Shown here: one piece after another, positions 40,675-49,723 of the stretch | How the letters are laid out: each line of letters opens with the position of its first letter | Numbering within the stretch: position 1 is the stretch's first letter | NCBI RefSeq assembly: GCF_017352095.1 | Contig: NZ_CP071463.1 | Location: forward strand, 1,240,001-1,304,000 | DNA from: Natrinema longum | GTDB lineage: Archaea; Halobacteriota; Halobacteria; Halobacteriales; Natrialbaceae | Length of the DNA: 64,000 nucleotides | Reading direction: 5' to 3' | The notes under the pieces: generated by a model | Databases searched by the model: none | Seen by the model: only the letters and a program-made list of their open reading frames with translations | Told to the model about the DNA's origin: nothing | Made by a program: the position numbers and the translations under genes

Positions 40675-41160
40675 ATGAGCACGATTCGAGTCGTCTGGGG
40701 GTCGGCATCGGCTCCCACGGCGATGGCCTCCTACGATGCCGCGCTCGCGGAGGCCGGCATCGAGAACTACAACCTCGTCTCGGTTTCCTCGATGATCCCC
40801 GCTGAGACCCCCGTCGAAGCCGTCGGCACCGCGCCCGATCTCGGCCCCGCCGGCGAGCGCCTGACCGTCGTCGAGGCTCGAGCCACCACTGCCGGTCCCG
40901 GCCGCGTGAGCGCCGCGCTGGCGTGGACCCAGTCGGTCGACGACGGTCCGGGACTGTTCTACGAGACCGCGGGCGAGATGGATCACGAGACCGTCGAACG
41001 CCGGGTCCGCGAGGGACTGGCTGCGGGGCAGGACCTGCGCGAGTGGGAGTTTGGCGATTCGGCGGTCGCCGTCGAGAGCCAACAGGCCGAGTCGGGAGCA
41101 CACACGACGGCGGTCGTGCTCGCGGTCTACGGCGAGAGCGAGCCGATCCTCTCGGATTGA
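40675..41160 (+). CDS. pdaD: Pyruvoyl-dependent arginine decarboxylase
   Basis: 161 residues. The proenzyme processing site lies in NLVSVSSMIP, where cleavage at the Ser-Ser pair would create the pyruvoyl cofactor on the second serine. GTAPDLGPAGERLTVVEA and an ETAGEM segment fit the family. It makes agmatine from arginine; in archaea agmatine is needed for tRNA-Ile2 agmatidine and polyamines. ATG 40675 follows a long spacer. Confidence 0.93.
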   Translation: MSTIRVVWGSASAPTAMASYDAALAEAGIENYNLVSVSSMIPAETPVEAVGTAPDLGPAGERLTVVEARATTAGPGRVSAALAWTQSVDDGPGLFYETAGEMDHETVERRVREGLAAGQDLREWEFGDSAVAVESQQAESGAHTTAVVLAVYGESEPILSD

Positions 41161-41214
41161 CTGAAGGCGAACCCTTTTGAACCGGCGGCGCATTGCTACG
41201 GGTACACACTTCTC

Positions 41215-41613
41215 ATGAACGGAAATACGCCGTACGCAGGGCTACCGGGCGAGACTGGTGCTGGGCAGCGTGCAGCGGCGGACGTTCCGGACCTCTCGAG
41301 TACGCAAAAACGACTGCTCCATCGCGACGTCTCACGGATCGCCGCCCGTACCCGTGAGTTCCTTCCCAGCGAGTACGTCGTCGACGCAGACGTCTCGAGC
41401 GGGATGACCGGGCCACAGGTCACCGTCGCGGTCCGCCCGCCGGTCGGCCACGCCGTCAGTGCCGGCTTTACGCCCGACCTGGAGGAAGCGGCGGCCGCCG
41501 AGGAGGTCATCACCCCCGACGAACGCGACGAAGTCGCCCGCGGGCTGGCCGCGAGCGCCGCCTTGCAGGTGAAACAGGCCGTCAGCAACAACGTGCGGCC
41601 GACCGGGAAGTAA
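41215..41613 (+). CDS. DUF5811-like haloarchaeal protein
   Basis: 132 residues, beginning MNGNTPYAGLPGETGAG. Conserved-looking segments are LSSTQKRLLHRDVSRIAART and VSSGMTGPQVTVAVRPPVGH. I recall this as DUF5811, a haloarchaea-specific family of unknown role (from memory). No catalytic motif or membrane span. Its stop directly abuts the stop of the convergent zinc-ribbon gene. It follows the decarboxylase gene by 54 bases and may share its transcript. Confidence 0.75.
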   Translation: MNGNTPYAGLPGETGAGQRAAADVPDLSSTQKRLLHRDVSRIAARTREFLPSEYVVDADVSSGMTGPQVTVAVRPPVGHAVSAGFTPDLEEAAAAEEVITPDERDEVARGLAASAALQVKQAVSNNVRPTGK

Positions 41614-42036
41614 TCAATACAGTAGCTGTTCGAGCTGGTGGCTCCGCCGTTCGAGATCGATCGCCGGCTCGACCGACGGATCGGCACTGAGCCGATCGAG
41701 GACGAGCAACGGATCCGTCCCGGCTCGTTCGACCGCCTCGAGCAGGGTTTCGATCGCGGCGCGGTTCGTCGCAAGCGACGAACACAGGCCGACCGCGAGC
41801 GCGAGCGGAATCGCACGCTCGGGAGTGGTGGGGAAGGCATCGCTGACGCGTGAAAAGTCGGGCTCGCCACCCGCCGGTCCGTTCCCGTCCGCGTCGAGCG
41901 GCGCGTCCGGCGTCGGCTCGAGGCGCAGACAGCGCGGACAGAACGAAACGACAGCGGCCCCCGACGGCGCGTCAGTGCGGTACGCTTCCGGAACGGAAAA
42001 CGAAACGACAGCGGTGGTGCATTCGGGACAGGTCAT
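41614..42036 (-). CDS. Haloarchaeal zinc-ribbon protein (DUF6276-like)
   Basis: 140 residues with CPEC at residue 3 and CPRC at about 33, forming an N-terminal zinc ribbon, followed by an acidic linker and a helical domain (ERAIPLALAVGLCSSLATNR; AAIETLLEAVERAGTDPLLV). I recall the family as DUF6276, unconfirmed. It lies just downstream of atpD on the same strand (56-bp gap), so it may be co-transcribed with it. Function unknown. Confidence 0.7.
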   Translation of the reverse strand: MTCPECTTAVVSFSVPEAYRTDAPSGAAVVSFCPRCLRLEPTPDAPLDADGNGPAGGEPDFSRVSDAFPTTPERAIPLALAVGLCSSLATNRAAIETLLEAVERAGTDPLLVLDRLSADPSVEPAIDLERRSHQLEQLLY

Positions 42037-42092
42037 CGGGCTCGAGAACGCGGGTGAATATCGGATCGAAGGCGGGAGGCGGTCGGCGCGTC

Positions 42093-42836
42093 TTACTGGT
42101 TCGCCGTGGGCGACTGCGCGGCCGTATCCGGCTGCACGTCTTCGAGTTCTTCCTGGTTCGCTTCCGCTTCTTCGGCGGCGGCCGCCTCGGCCTCTCGTTC
42201 CGCCTTCTCTTCGGCTTCTTTCTTCTCCTTGATCTTCTTCAGGCGGAACGTCTCCTCGCGTTCCTGTTCCTCGAGTTTTTGCTCGATGTACTCCTGGTTG
42301 TCGTAGAGTTCCGGCAGGAGTTTGAACTCGAGGGCGTTGACGCGTCGCTTGGTGGTCTCGATCTCGCGGAGCATCTTCTTCATCGCCGTCTCGACCTCGG
42401 CGGCGAGGATGATGCTCTCTAAGAGGTCCTCGTAGGCTTCGGCGGCCTCGTCGATGCGGGCGGAGGTGCCCATGATCCCGTAGCCGCGTTGATCGAGGCT
42501 CTTGGAGACCCGCGAGGACTCGATCTGTGGGACGACGACGCCCATGATGTTCTTCGATTCGGTGGTGATCTCGGGGTGTTCCTGCAGCGCCGCCGCGGCA
42601 CCGCGGACCGCGACATCGCCTTCCATCGCCCGGGCCATGTTGATCTTCTTCTGGGCGTCCTCGTAGTCCTGTGCGAGGTCGCCGCGGACGTCCTGTGCCT
42701 TGTCCAGGATGTCCATGAACTCCATGATCAGCCCGTCGCGTTTCTTCTCGAGCGTGCCGTGGCCCCGCTCGGAGAGCTCGATGCGATCCTCGATCGCCAT
42801 CAAGTTCTTGCGGGTGGGCTTGACGTCGTTGGCCAT
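42093..42836 (-). CDS. atpD: A-type ATP synthase subunit D
   Basis: 247 residues, beginning [20 protein letters not shown]. The long antiparallel coiled coil of the central stalk is evident ([39 protein letters not shown]). An extra acidic, Ala/Glu-rich C-terminal tail extends the usual length. Subunit D turns inside the A3B3 head and couples it to the membrane ring. The gene is on the same strand as the rest of the ATP synthase operon but about 6.9 kb away from atpB, with unrelated genes in between. Confidence 0.95.
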   Translation of the reverse strand: MANDVKPTRKNLMAIEDRIELSERGHGTLEKKRDGLIMEFMDILDKAQDVRGDLAQDYEDAQKKINMARAMEGDVAVRGAAAALQEHPEITTESKNIMGVVVPQIESSRVSKSLDQRGYGIMGTSARIDEAAEAYEDLLESIILAAEVETAMKKMLREIETTKRRVNALEFKLLPELYDNQEYIEQKLEEQEREETFRLKKIKEKKEAEEKAEREAEAAAAEEAEANQEELEDVQPDTAAQSPTANQ

Positions 42837-42945
42837 CTTGTGGGGGGATAGCGGCCCCAGTCGGATAACTGTTTACAGTTTCCGCGCACTGCTCGCGCTC
42901 AACGCGGGGAAATCGGCGTCGCAGGTCGCGCTCGAGGACGGGTAC

Positions 42946-43149
42946 CTACCCGAGAAACAGGTCGATCATGTCCCCCGACGACTGTCCCTTGTAGAGCTCC
43001 GAGTAGCCGCAGTTCGTACAGCTCACGACGTGGAAACGGCGGTTCTGGATGTCGAACATCTTCGAGAGCCCGCCCCCGGTCGTCGCGATCTCGTCGATCT
43101 CCGTCTCCGTGTGGTCGCACTTCGGACAGCCGCGATCGTCGTCTCTCAT
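42946..43149 (-). CDS. Small zinc-ribbon nucleic-acid-binding-like protein
   Basis: 67 residues with CPKC (residue 8) and CTNC (residue 44), and the TFIIS-like phrase VVSCTNCGYSELYKG, matching the predicted nucleic-acid-binding Zn-ribbon family (COG3478-like). Start ATG 43149. It is just upstream of atpD on the same strand (109-bp gap), possibly a shared transcript. Function unknown. Confidence 0.75.
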   Translation of the reverse strand: MRDDDRGCPKCDHTETEIDEIATTGGGLSKMFDIQNRRFHVVSCTNCGYSELYKGQSSGDMIDLFLG

Positions 43150-43213
43150 AGTCGACGGTTTCGTGTCAGTTCACAAAATATTTGTGCCCGGCTCCACGAG
43201 TGAACGCCACGCC

Positions 43214-43438
43214 ATGTCCGCCGCTCTCGGTCTCCTCGTCGTCCTCGCGTCCCTGGCGGTTCCGTTCGTCCTCTGGCTGGCGATCAGTCGGGAGACGTCG
43301 GACCCGACGGTGGTCGACCGCGCGGAGGCGGAACGGATCGCGAAAGAGCGCGGCGGTCGCGAGACGGCACACTCGAGTGACGGTGTGGACCATCCTGACG
43401 ACGATGACCGCGACGAGTGGGGCGATCGACGGACGTAG
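43214..43438 (+). CDS. Small single-TM protein
   Basis: 74 residues from ATG 43214, about 30-35 bases after the TATA-like aaaatatt region at 43175-43182. One N-terminal hydrophobic span (LGLLVVLASLAVPFVLWLAI) and a strongly charged tail rich in Asp, Glu and Arg. Divergent from the zinc-ribbon gene and convergent with the ABC operon. No function can be assigned. Confidence 0.6.
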   Translation: MSAALGLLVVLASLAVPFVLWLAISRETSDPTVVDRAEAERIAKERGGRETAHSSDGVDHPDDDDRDEWGDRRT

Positions 43439-43480
43439 CCCGGGAGTTCTCGCCGCGACCGTCGCTACGCGTCGACGCCG

Positions 43481-44500
43481 CTATTCCGACTCGAGGACGT
43501 GCACCCGGTCTTCGTCGATCGAGAGCGACACGGTGTCGCCGATTCGGTAGCCGTCGAGACCGTCGGCGTGTAGCGTTACCGTCGTTTCGTCCGGGAGCGT
43601 CGCCGAGAGGTGGGTCCGCTCGCCGAGGTAGGTCACGTCCGCCACGTCGGCCCGAATCGCTCCCGAACCGATCTCGAACGCCTCGGGGCGGACCGCGACT
43701 CTGACCTCGCCGTCTGCTTGGACTGCAACGGGCAGTTCGGCGAATCCGAGATCGACGTGGCCGTTTTCGGCGACCCCCTCGAGCAGGTTCGATCGCCCGA
43801 CGAAGTTCGCGACGAAAGTGTTCGCGGGACGGCGGTAGATCTCCGCGGGCGTCCCGACCTGCTCGACGGTCCCCTCCGCGAGGACGGCGATCCGGTCGCA
43901 CATCGCCATCGCCTCCTCCTGATCGTGCGTGACGTAGAGGGCGGTCACCTCGAGGTCGGCAAGCAGGTCGCCGATCTCCTCGCGCAGTCGGGTCTTGAGT
44001 TCGGCGTCCAACCCAGTCATCGGTTCGTCGAGCAGGAGGACGTGGGGTTCGATCGCGAGCGCCCGCGCGAGGCCGACCCGCTGTTGCTGGCCGCCCGACA
44101 GCGTCGTCGGCCGCCGGTCGGCCAGTTCGGCGATGTCGAGCATGGCGAGCAGGTCGTCGGCCCGGTCGCGACGCTCGGCTTTCGGAACGCCTTGCATCTT
44201 CGGCCCGAAGGCGACGTTCTCGCGGACGGTCATGGTGTCGAACAGGGCGTAGGACTGGAAGACCAAGCCGACGTTGCGTTCCTCCGGCGGGACGTGGGTG
44301 ACGTCGACCCCGTCGAACAGCACTCGCCCGTCGCTCGGCGTCTCGAAACCGGCGATGGTTCGCAACGTCGTCGTCTTCCCGCAGCCCGACGGACCGACGA
44401 CCCCGAGGATCTCGCCGTCCCGGATCGTCAGATCGATCCCGTCGACGGCAACCTCGTCGCCGTAGGCCTTGGTCAGCGACTCGAGGGAGATCCGGCTCAC
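43481..44500 (-). CDS. ABC importer ATPase with TOBE domain
   Basis: 339 residues from GTG 44500. Walker A GPSGCGKTT, Q-loop VFQSYALFDTMTV, signature LSGGQQQRVGLARAL, Walker B LLLDEPMTGLDA and the switch VTHDQEEAMAM. The C-terminal 100 residues form a TOBE-type regulatory domain (FVGRSNLLEG; VAVRPEAFEIG). This is the PotA/FbpC/CysA group used for polyamines, iron, phosphonates or sulfate. It is last gene of the SBP-permease-permease-ATPase operon; 97 bases separate it from the permease. Confidence 0.9.
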   Translation of the reverse strand: MSRISLESLTKAYGDEVAVDGIDLTIRDGEILGVVGPSGCGKTTTLRTIAGFETPSDGRVLFDGVDVTHVPPEERNVGLVFQSYALFDTMTVRENVAFGPKMQGVPKAERRDRADDLLAMLDIAELADRRPTTLSGGQQQRVGLARALAIEPHVLLLDEPMTGLDAELKTRLREEIGDLLADLEVTALYVTHDQEEAMAMCDRIAVLAEGTVEQVGTPAEIYRRPANTFVANFVGRSNLLEGVAENGHVDLGFAELPVAVQADGEVRVAVRPEAFEIGSGAIRADVADVTYLGERTHLSATLPDETTVTLHADGLDGYRIGDTVSLSIDEDRVHVLESE

Positions 44501-44597
44501 GAACGATCACCTCGGTCCGTAGAGCCAGTTCGAACGCGGTGCCGTCCGCGACCGATCGACGCCGGTTCCGAGCCGTCTGTGAGTGTCTGTCTCAGTT

Positions 44598-45548
44598 TCA
44601 TCGTTGTCGTGCGGTCGTGAATCCACTACTGCCAAGCCACTGCAGGACGAGAATCGCGGTGACGACGATCAGGAAATACACCGAAACGGCCGCCGCGGAC
44701 TGCAGATGGGTCGCGTTCGAGATGTTCCGGTAGAGGAAGATCGCGAACGGGTCCGGGCTCCCGCTCGCGACCATGTACGTGAAGTTGAACTCCGCGGCCG
44801 CGAGCGTCCAGGTAATGATCGAGCCCGCCACGATCCCCCGCTTGGCGTGTGGAACGACGATCGTCAGGACGGTTCGGGGCCACGATGCGCCCAACGACCG
44901 GGCGCTCTCCTCGAGGCGGACGAGATCCATCGACTGGAACGAGCTCTGTACTGTCAGGACCATGTACGGCGATTTGAGCAGGCAATACCCCGCGATCAAC
45001 CCGAACGCCGAACGGCCGAACTCGGGGTAGGTCTGGACGAAGGCGATGCCGAGGATTAGCCCCGGAACGAGCGGCAGGATCGCGACCGTGTTCACCCAGT
45101 CACGCGCGAAAAACTCGTATCGCGCGAGCGCGTACGCGATGGGGACTCCGATCACCACGTTCAAGAGCATCCCCCCGGTCGCGATGGCGAGACTGAACGC
45201 GAGGCCCGGCATCGCGTTCGTCCGGACGCCGTAGTCACCGAAGCCAAGCACCTGTCGCCAGTGCTCGAGGGTGACGAATCCCCGCGGGACGACGCCCGTC
45301 GCCGACTGTGCGAACGAGGAGACGAACGTGACGACGACGGGAACGGTCAGGAACGCGACGACGATCGAGACGACGCCGACGAGGATCGGTCGACCGAGCA
45401 CGGTCGACAGCGCGGGTCCGGACCGCGACCACTCCGCGGACGCGTCGGCGGTGACAGCACCGCCATCGGAGCGTGCCTCCGTGCGGTCAGCCCCGGACCG
45501 CACGCTCGAGTCGTCGGCCGCGGTCGTCGATTCGAACGGACCGGTCAT
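44598..45548 (-). CDS. ABC importer permease (PotC/FbpB-like)
   Basis: 316 residues. A Ser/Thr/Asp-rich N-terminal tail of about 45 residues precedes six spans; the first is ILVGVVSIVVAFLTVPVVV. The ATPase-docking EAA loop reads EESARSLGASWPRTVLTIVVP. It starts two bases before the stop-side of the previous permease gene (gap 1 bp). Together the two permeases form the transmembrane channel. Substrate not deducible. Confidence 0.88.
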   Translation of the reverse strand: MTGPFESTTAADDSSVRSGADRTEARSDGGAVTADASAEWSRSGPALSTVLGRPILVGVVSIVVAFLTVPVVVTFVSSFAQSATGVVPRGFVTLEHWRQVLGFGDYGVRTNAMPGLAFSLAIATGGMLLNVVIGVPIAYALARYEFFARDWVNTVAILPLVPGLILGIAFVQTYPEFGRSAFGLIAGYCLLKSPYMVLTVQSSFQSMDLVRLEESARSLGASWPRTVLTIVVPHAKRGIVAGSIITWTLAAAEFNFTYMVASGSPDPFAIFLYRNISNATHLQSAAAVSVYFLIVVTAILVLQWLGSSGFTTARQR

Positions 45549-45549
45549 C

Positions 45550-46473
45550 TCAGATCCCCACCGTATCGTTCTCGACGAACCGCAGTCCGACGAACGTGAA
45601 CGCGACGATGAAGACGACGTAGACGAGTCCGATCGCGGCCGCGACGTCGGGGTGGTACGAGCCGACGCTCGTCTCCTCGTGTATCTGGAGCGTGACCACG
45701 CGGTGACTCTGCAGGATCAGGACGGTCCCGAATATCGCGAGTCCGGAACGGAACGTGAGGATCGCCGCCGCGACGATGCCCGGTCGAATTTCGGGGAGCG
45801 TCACGTGATAGAACGTCTCCCAGCGGCTCGCACCGAGTGCGCGGGCCGCTTCCTCGGCCTGCGTGTTGACCTCGGCGTAGGTCCCACGAAGCACCATCGT
45901 CGCTCGCGGCAGCAGCGAGTAGACGTAGCCGAGGAGCAGGCCGCTGATCGCGGTCGCACTCGCCAGATCGAGCGCGCTCTGCCCCGTCGCGACCGCCACC
46001 GCGTTCGTCACCAGCCCCTGTCGACCCAGGAGGACGACGATCAGATACGCGACGATGATCCCCGGCAGCGCGATGGGGAACGAGACCGCCGCGACGACGA
46101 CCCGCTCGGCGGGGAGGTCGTACTTCTCGAGGACGTGAGTGACGGCCACGCCGAGCGCGACGCTGACCAGCGTCGCCAGCCCGACGAACCACAGCGTGTT
46201 CCAGGCGACCCACCGGTACTCGGCGGTCGTCGCGAGGGTCCGCCAGGCCTCGAGCGACCAGCCCGTCATCCAGACCGTGTCCTCGGCGAGGCTGATCCGT
46301 GCCAGCATCGCGAGCGGGACGAATCCTGCGACCGTCGCGAGGACGAAGAAGGGCAGACACGTGATCGCGATCCGCCGGCGTTCCCGCTCGCGTTCGGTCG
46401 TCGGACGGGCGGTCGTCGACGCGAGCGTCGCGACTCGACGAACCGACGCCGTCGCCGATTTCCGGACCGACAT
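45550..46473 (-). CDS. ABC importer permease (PotB/FbpB-like)
   Basis: 307 residues. A short Arg-rich N-terminus, first span IAITCLPFFVLATVAGFVPLAML, and an EAA loop QAEEAARALGASRWETFYHVTLPEI. Typical type I importer permease. It is six bases after the binding-protein gene and one base before the next permease gene, so the operon is tight. Long open frames on the opposite strand here are composition shadows. Confidence 0.88.
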   Translation of the reverse strand: MSVRKSATASVRRVATLASTTARPTTERERERRRIAITCLPFFVLATVAGFVPLAMLARISLAEDTVWMTGWSLEAWRTLATTAEYRWVAWNTLWFVGLATLVSVALGVAVTHVLEKYDLPAERVVVAAVSFPIALPGIIVAYLIVVLLGRQGLVTNAVAVATGQSALDLASATAISGLLLGYVYSLLPRATMVLRGTYAEVNTQAEEAARALGASRWETFYHVTLPEIRPGIVAAAILTFRSGLAIFGTVLILQSHRVVTLQIHEETSVGSYHPDVAAAIGLVYVVFIVAFTFVGLRFVENDTVGI

Positions 46474-46479
46474 CCGCGA

Positions 46480-47625
46480 TCACTGGGCTCCCTGCAGCGG
46501 GGTTCGGTCGACGAGTTCCTCCTGAATGTCGGCTTGCTTCTCGACGAGGGTCTGCTGGTCGACGGTGAACCCGGCCGCCTCGTAGGACGACTGCTCGGGG
46601 AACTCGTCGGGCTGGTCGACCTCGTTCGCCCGGATCGGACGGACGTAGGCGTCGAAGAACAGCTTCTGGCAGTCCTCGGTCAGGACGTAGTCCATGAACA
46701 GCTTCGCCGCCTCGGGATTTGGCGCGTTTCGCAACAGGGCGTAGCCGTAGGGGACGTTCATCGCGCCCGGTTCGCCCTCGGGCCCCTCGAGGATCGCGAC
46801 CTCGATCTGGCCCTCGTCGAACTCCTCGTTGTTGTACTTGAGGTTCAGCCCGGTGTAGTCGTACTCGACGACCGTCGAGATCTCGCCGGCGGTCATCGGT
46901 CCCTCGACGTTGCGGCGGAAGTCCGCGCCGTGCTCGGCGATCGTCTCGTGGTATTCGATGACCGGATCGAGGTTATCCAGATCGCCGCCGTAGGCCCGGT
47001 TGACCGACAGTGCGGAGGCCTGCCCGTTGGCGGTGTGTGGCGGCGTAAAGGCCAGGTCCTTCGCGATGTCGGGATGTTTCAGGTCCTCCCACGTTTCGGG
47101 GGCGTCCAGCCCCCGCTCCTCGTAGACGTCGGCCCGGTAGGTCACCGCGGTCGTCATCTGCCGCGTCGCGGTCACGTGGCCGTTGTCGGTCTTCAGATCG
47201 TCGGGGACCACGTCCCAGTTCGCCGGCTTGTACTCGGTCGTCAACTCGTCGTTCATCGCCTCGAGGCCAAAGGAGTAGCCGCCGTTGTACGCCGAGTGGG
47301 TCGGGTTCTGCGCGTTGGCCCGCATGTCCTCGAGGGCCTCACCCGACGATCCCTGCGCGTCGTAGAGTGGGATGCCATACTCCTCTTCGAAGGCTTCCAT
47401 GACGGCCCCCCAGTTCGACCACCCGGTCTGGACGCAGTAGATCTGTAGCTCCTCGGGAAACGCCGCGGAGTCGACGTCGGTTTCGTACTCGCCGTGGCCG
47501 ACCGTGTAGGTCTGGCCGCCGCCCCCACCGACGAAATCGCCCAGACATCCCGCAACCGAGAGCGTACTCGCAGTCACGCCACTCGCAAGCACCGATCGCC
47601 GTGTCGTCCCTGTCGACTCGGACAT
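46480..47625 (-). CDS. Extracellular solute-binding lipoprotein of the ABC importer
   Basis: 381 residues from ATG 47625 (MSESTGTTRRSVLASG). Twin arginines plus a lipobox SVAGC indicate Tat export and lipid anchoring. The body has the family 1/6 fold signs: ELQIYCVQTGWSNWGAVMEA at the start of the mature part, AVTYRADVYEERGLDAPETW, and the late PNPEAAKLFMDYVLTEDCQ. Such proteins bind polyamines, ferric iron, phosphonates or thiamine; aspects do not single one out. pdaD lies about 5 kb away, a weak hint toward polyamines. Confidence 0.88.
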   Translation of the reverse strand: MSESTGTTRRSVLASGVTASTLSVAGCLGDFVGGGGGQTYTVGHGEYETDVDSAAFPEELQIYCVQTGWSNWGAVMEAFEEEYGIPLYDAQGSSGEALEDMRANAQNPTHSAYNGGYSFGLEAMNDELTTEYKPANWDVVPDDLKTDNGHVTATRQMTTAVTYRADVYEERGLDAPETWEDLKHPDIAKDLAFTPPHTANGQASALSVNRAYGGDLDNLDPVIEYHETIAEHGADFRRNVEGPMTAGEISTVVEYDYTGLNLKYNNEEFDEGQIEVAILEGPEGEPGAMNVPYGYALLRNAPNPEAAKLFMDYVLTEDCQKLFFDAYVRPIRANEVDQPDEFPEQSSYEAAGFTVDQQTLVEKQADIQEELVDRTPLQGAQ

Positions 47626-47675
47626 AGATACGCAAGCCGACAAGAGACACTAAGCCGTTGCTATGTTAGAAATGT

Positions 47676-47691
47676 GACGCTATATAGTGTC
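47676..47691 (-). promoter_or_regulatory. Palindromic TATA promoter of the importer operon
   Basis: gacgctatatagtgtc is a 16-bp palindrome with one mismatched pair, and contains the TATA box for the binding-protein gene; a start about 27 bases on leaves a leader of about 30 nt. A palindrome over the TATA box suggests repression by a symmetric dimer. Confidence 0.5.
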
Positions 47692-47787
47692 CCAGAGCGA
47701 AACACATCGCTCGGGAACGCGTTCGTACGGTTCGATCGAACCGCGGCCGGCAAACGGTATGAGAACGGTTCGCTTCGCGGATGGGGC

Positions 47788-49401
47788 TCACCCCTGTCCG
47801 ACCATTCGTTCTTCGTCCTCCCACTCCTCCTGACGGAGTTCGTATTTCTGCACTTTGCCCGTCGCGGTCGTCGGCAGTTCCTCGACGAACTCGACCCGGT
47901 GGACGGTCTTGTACCCCGCGAGGTTCTCCCGCGTGAAGGCCTCGAGGTCGCGTTCCGTCACATCCGGATCGGCCGGATCATCGCTGTCCGGGACGACGAA
48001 CGCCTTCGGCGTCTCGCCCCACTCATCGCTGGGCGCTGGAATCACCGCCACGTCCGATACCTCGGGGTGGTCGAACAGGGTATCCTCGAGTTCGATACTC
48101 GAGATGTTCTCCCCGCCCGAAATGATGATGTCCTTCTTCCGATCCTGAATCGCGATCATGCCGTTCTCGTCGATCGTCGCGAGGTCGCCGGTGTGGTAGT
48201 AGCCCTCGAGTCGGTCGGTAAAGGCTTCCTCGGTCGCCTCGGGTTTCTCCCAGTACTTCTCCATGATCTGGTTGCCACGGACGACGACCTCGCCGAGGGT
48301 TTCGTCGTCGTGGGGAACGTCCTCCCCGTCCTCGTCGACGACGCGGATTTCGGTTCCGAGATAGGCCAGTCCCTGCCGTTTCTTGATCCGGAATCGGTCG
48401 CCGCTGTCGTCCGCGAAGTGTCGGCGCGCGTCGGAGGTCGTGATCAGCGGCCCGGTCTCGGTCGCGCCGTAGACGTGTTTCAGATACCAGCCGAACTCGT
48501 CCTCGACGGTCCGGATGGTCGCCTCCGGCGGCGCACTGCCCGCTGTCGCGAGTCGAACGTCCCGCTCGCCGGTCGTCTCCGGCTCGTGCTCTTCGTAGTG
48601 GTCGATCAGCATGTTCAACACCGTCGGCGCACCGCACATGTACGAGACGTCCTCGGATCGCACGGTCTCGAAGATTTCCCCCGCGTCGATGCCGCGCGTA
48701 CAGACGTGTTTCGCGCCGATTCCCGTTACCGCGAAGATGTGGCCCCAGCCGTTCGCGTGGAACATCGGCAGCGTCCACAGGTAGACGTCGTCGTCCGTGA
48801 TCTCCTGATGGCCGACCAGCAAGTAGGCGTGGATCGTCTCACAGCGATGCGTTCGGCAGACTCCCTTCGGATCGCCCGTCGTTCCCGAGGTGTAGTTGAT
48901 CGTGATGATCTCGTCCTCGACCATCTCGGGGCGGTCGTAGTCGGGACCGGCGTCCTCGAGGACGGTGTCGAACGACTCCCACTCTCCCGTCACTTCGGTG
49001 GTGTCGTTCGTGATGAACGTCTCCGTCGGCACCTCGTCGCGGATCGCCTCGATCCTGTCGGCGAACTCGTAATCGGCGTAGATCGCGTCGACGTCCGCGT
49101 CCGACAGGATGTACTCGAAGTCGTCGGGCGTGAGCCGGTAGTTCAGCGGGGTGTGAACCGCCCCGAGTTGCATGATCCCGTAGGCCGCCTCGAGGTGGTA
49201 GTGGGTGTTCGGATCCAAGACGGCCACGCGGTCGCCCTTCTCGATCCCCCGTTCCTGCAACGCCGCCGCGAACCGATCGGCGCGCTCGCCGAGGTCGTCG
49301 TAGGTGAACCGTTCGCCCGTCGTCGCCACGACGGCCTCCTCGTCGCCGTAATGGGTCCGCGCCCGGTCGAGGAACTCCGGCACGAGCAGTGGTTTGTGCA
49401 T
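47788..49401 (-). CDS. Long/medium-chain acyl-CoA synthetase (AMP-forming)
   Basis: 537 residues. Adenylate-forming motifs: INYTSGTTGDPKGV (A3), YGATETGPL (A5), YYHTGDLATIDENGMI (A7), DRKKDIIISGGENIS (A8) and TATGKVQKYELR with the catalytic lysine (A10). It activates a carboxylic acid to its CoA thioester at the cost of ATP to AMP. Chain length cannot be read. It sits alone on the minus strand between the importer operon and the ATP synthase operon. Confidence 0.92.
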   Translation of the reverse strand: MHKPLLVPEFLDRARTHYGDEEAVVATTGERFTYDDLGERADRFAAALQERGIEKGDRVAVLDPNTHYHLEAAYGIMQLGAVHTPLNYRLTPDDFEYILSDADVDAIYADYEFADRIEAIRDEVPTETFITNDTTEVTGEWESFDTVLEDAGPDYDRPEMVEDEIITINYTSGTTGDPKGVCRTHRCETIHAYLLVGHQEITDDDVYLWTLPMFHANGWGHIFAVTGIGAKHVCTRGIDAGEIFETVRSEDVSYMCGAPTVLNMLIDHYEEHEPETTGERDVRLATAGSAPPEATIRTVEDEFGWYLKHVYGATETGPLITTSDARRHFADDSGDRFRIKKRQGLAYLGTEIRVVDEDGEDVPHDDETLGEVVVRGNQIMEKYWEKPEATEEAFTDRLEGYYHTGDLATIDENGMIAIQDRKKDIIISGGENISSIELEDTLFDHPEVSDVAVIPAPSDEWGETPKAFVVPDSDDPADPDVTERDLEAFTRENLAGYKTVHRVEFVEELPTTATGKVQKYELRQEEWEDEERMVGQG

Positions 49402-49723
49402 ACATAGCGCGCTTCATCGACGATCCATACGATCCTTTCCCCCTGTTTCACGCAGTGATAGTCAGGATAGCTGATGTATCGAAACGGTCTCGACCGCTTG
49501 AGGCCGACCTTCGAGTCGGTCCCGCCGTCGGGGTCGACCAGCGCTATTTCCGCCCCCTGTGACAGCCACGGCTGCGGGGGAGCGTTCATCGACACGTCTA
49601 CGATGGCGCTGCCGGTTCGACGCCGAGCGTATTGCTCGCGTGCGCGAAAACAAGACTCGAGTACCGGCGACTCCCAGTGGCTCGAGTCGAAGAAACGGAG
49701 CGGCGGTGAAAAGCGAGTGAGCG
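49402..49723. other. Intergenic stretch between the acyl-CoA synthetase gene and atpB
   Basis: 322 bases with no supported gene. It must hold the promoter of the synthetase gene (near 49425-49440) and the terminator of the ATP synthase operon. No strong hairpin seen. The frames crossing it lack codon bias. Confidence 0.5.

Noticed and set aside
45271-47448. 725-codon open frame opposite the importer permease and binding-protein genes
   Set aside because: Low-complexity Arg/Asp-rich product antisense to recognisable transporter genes.
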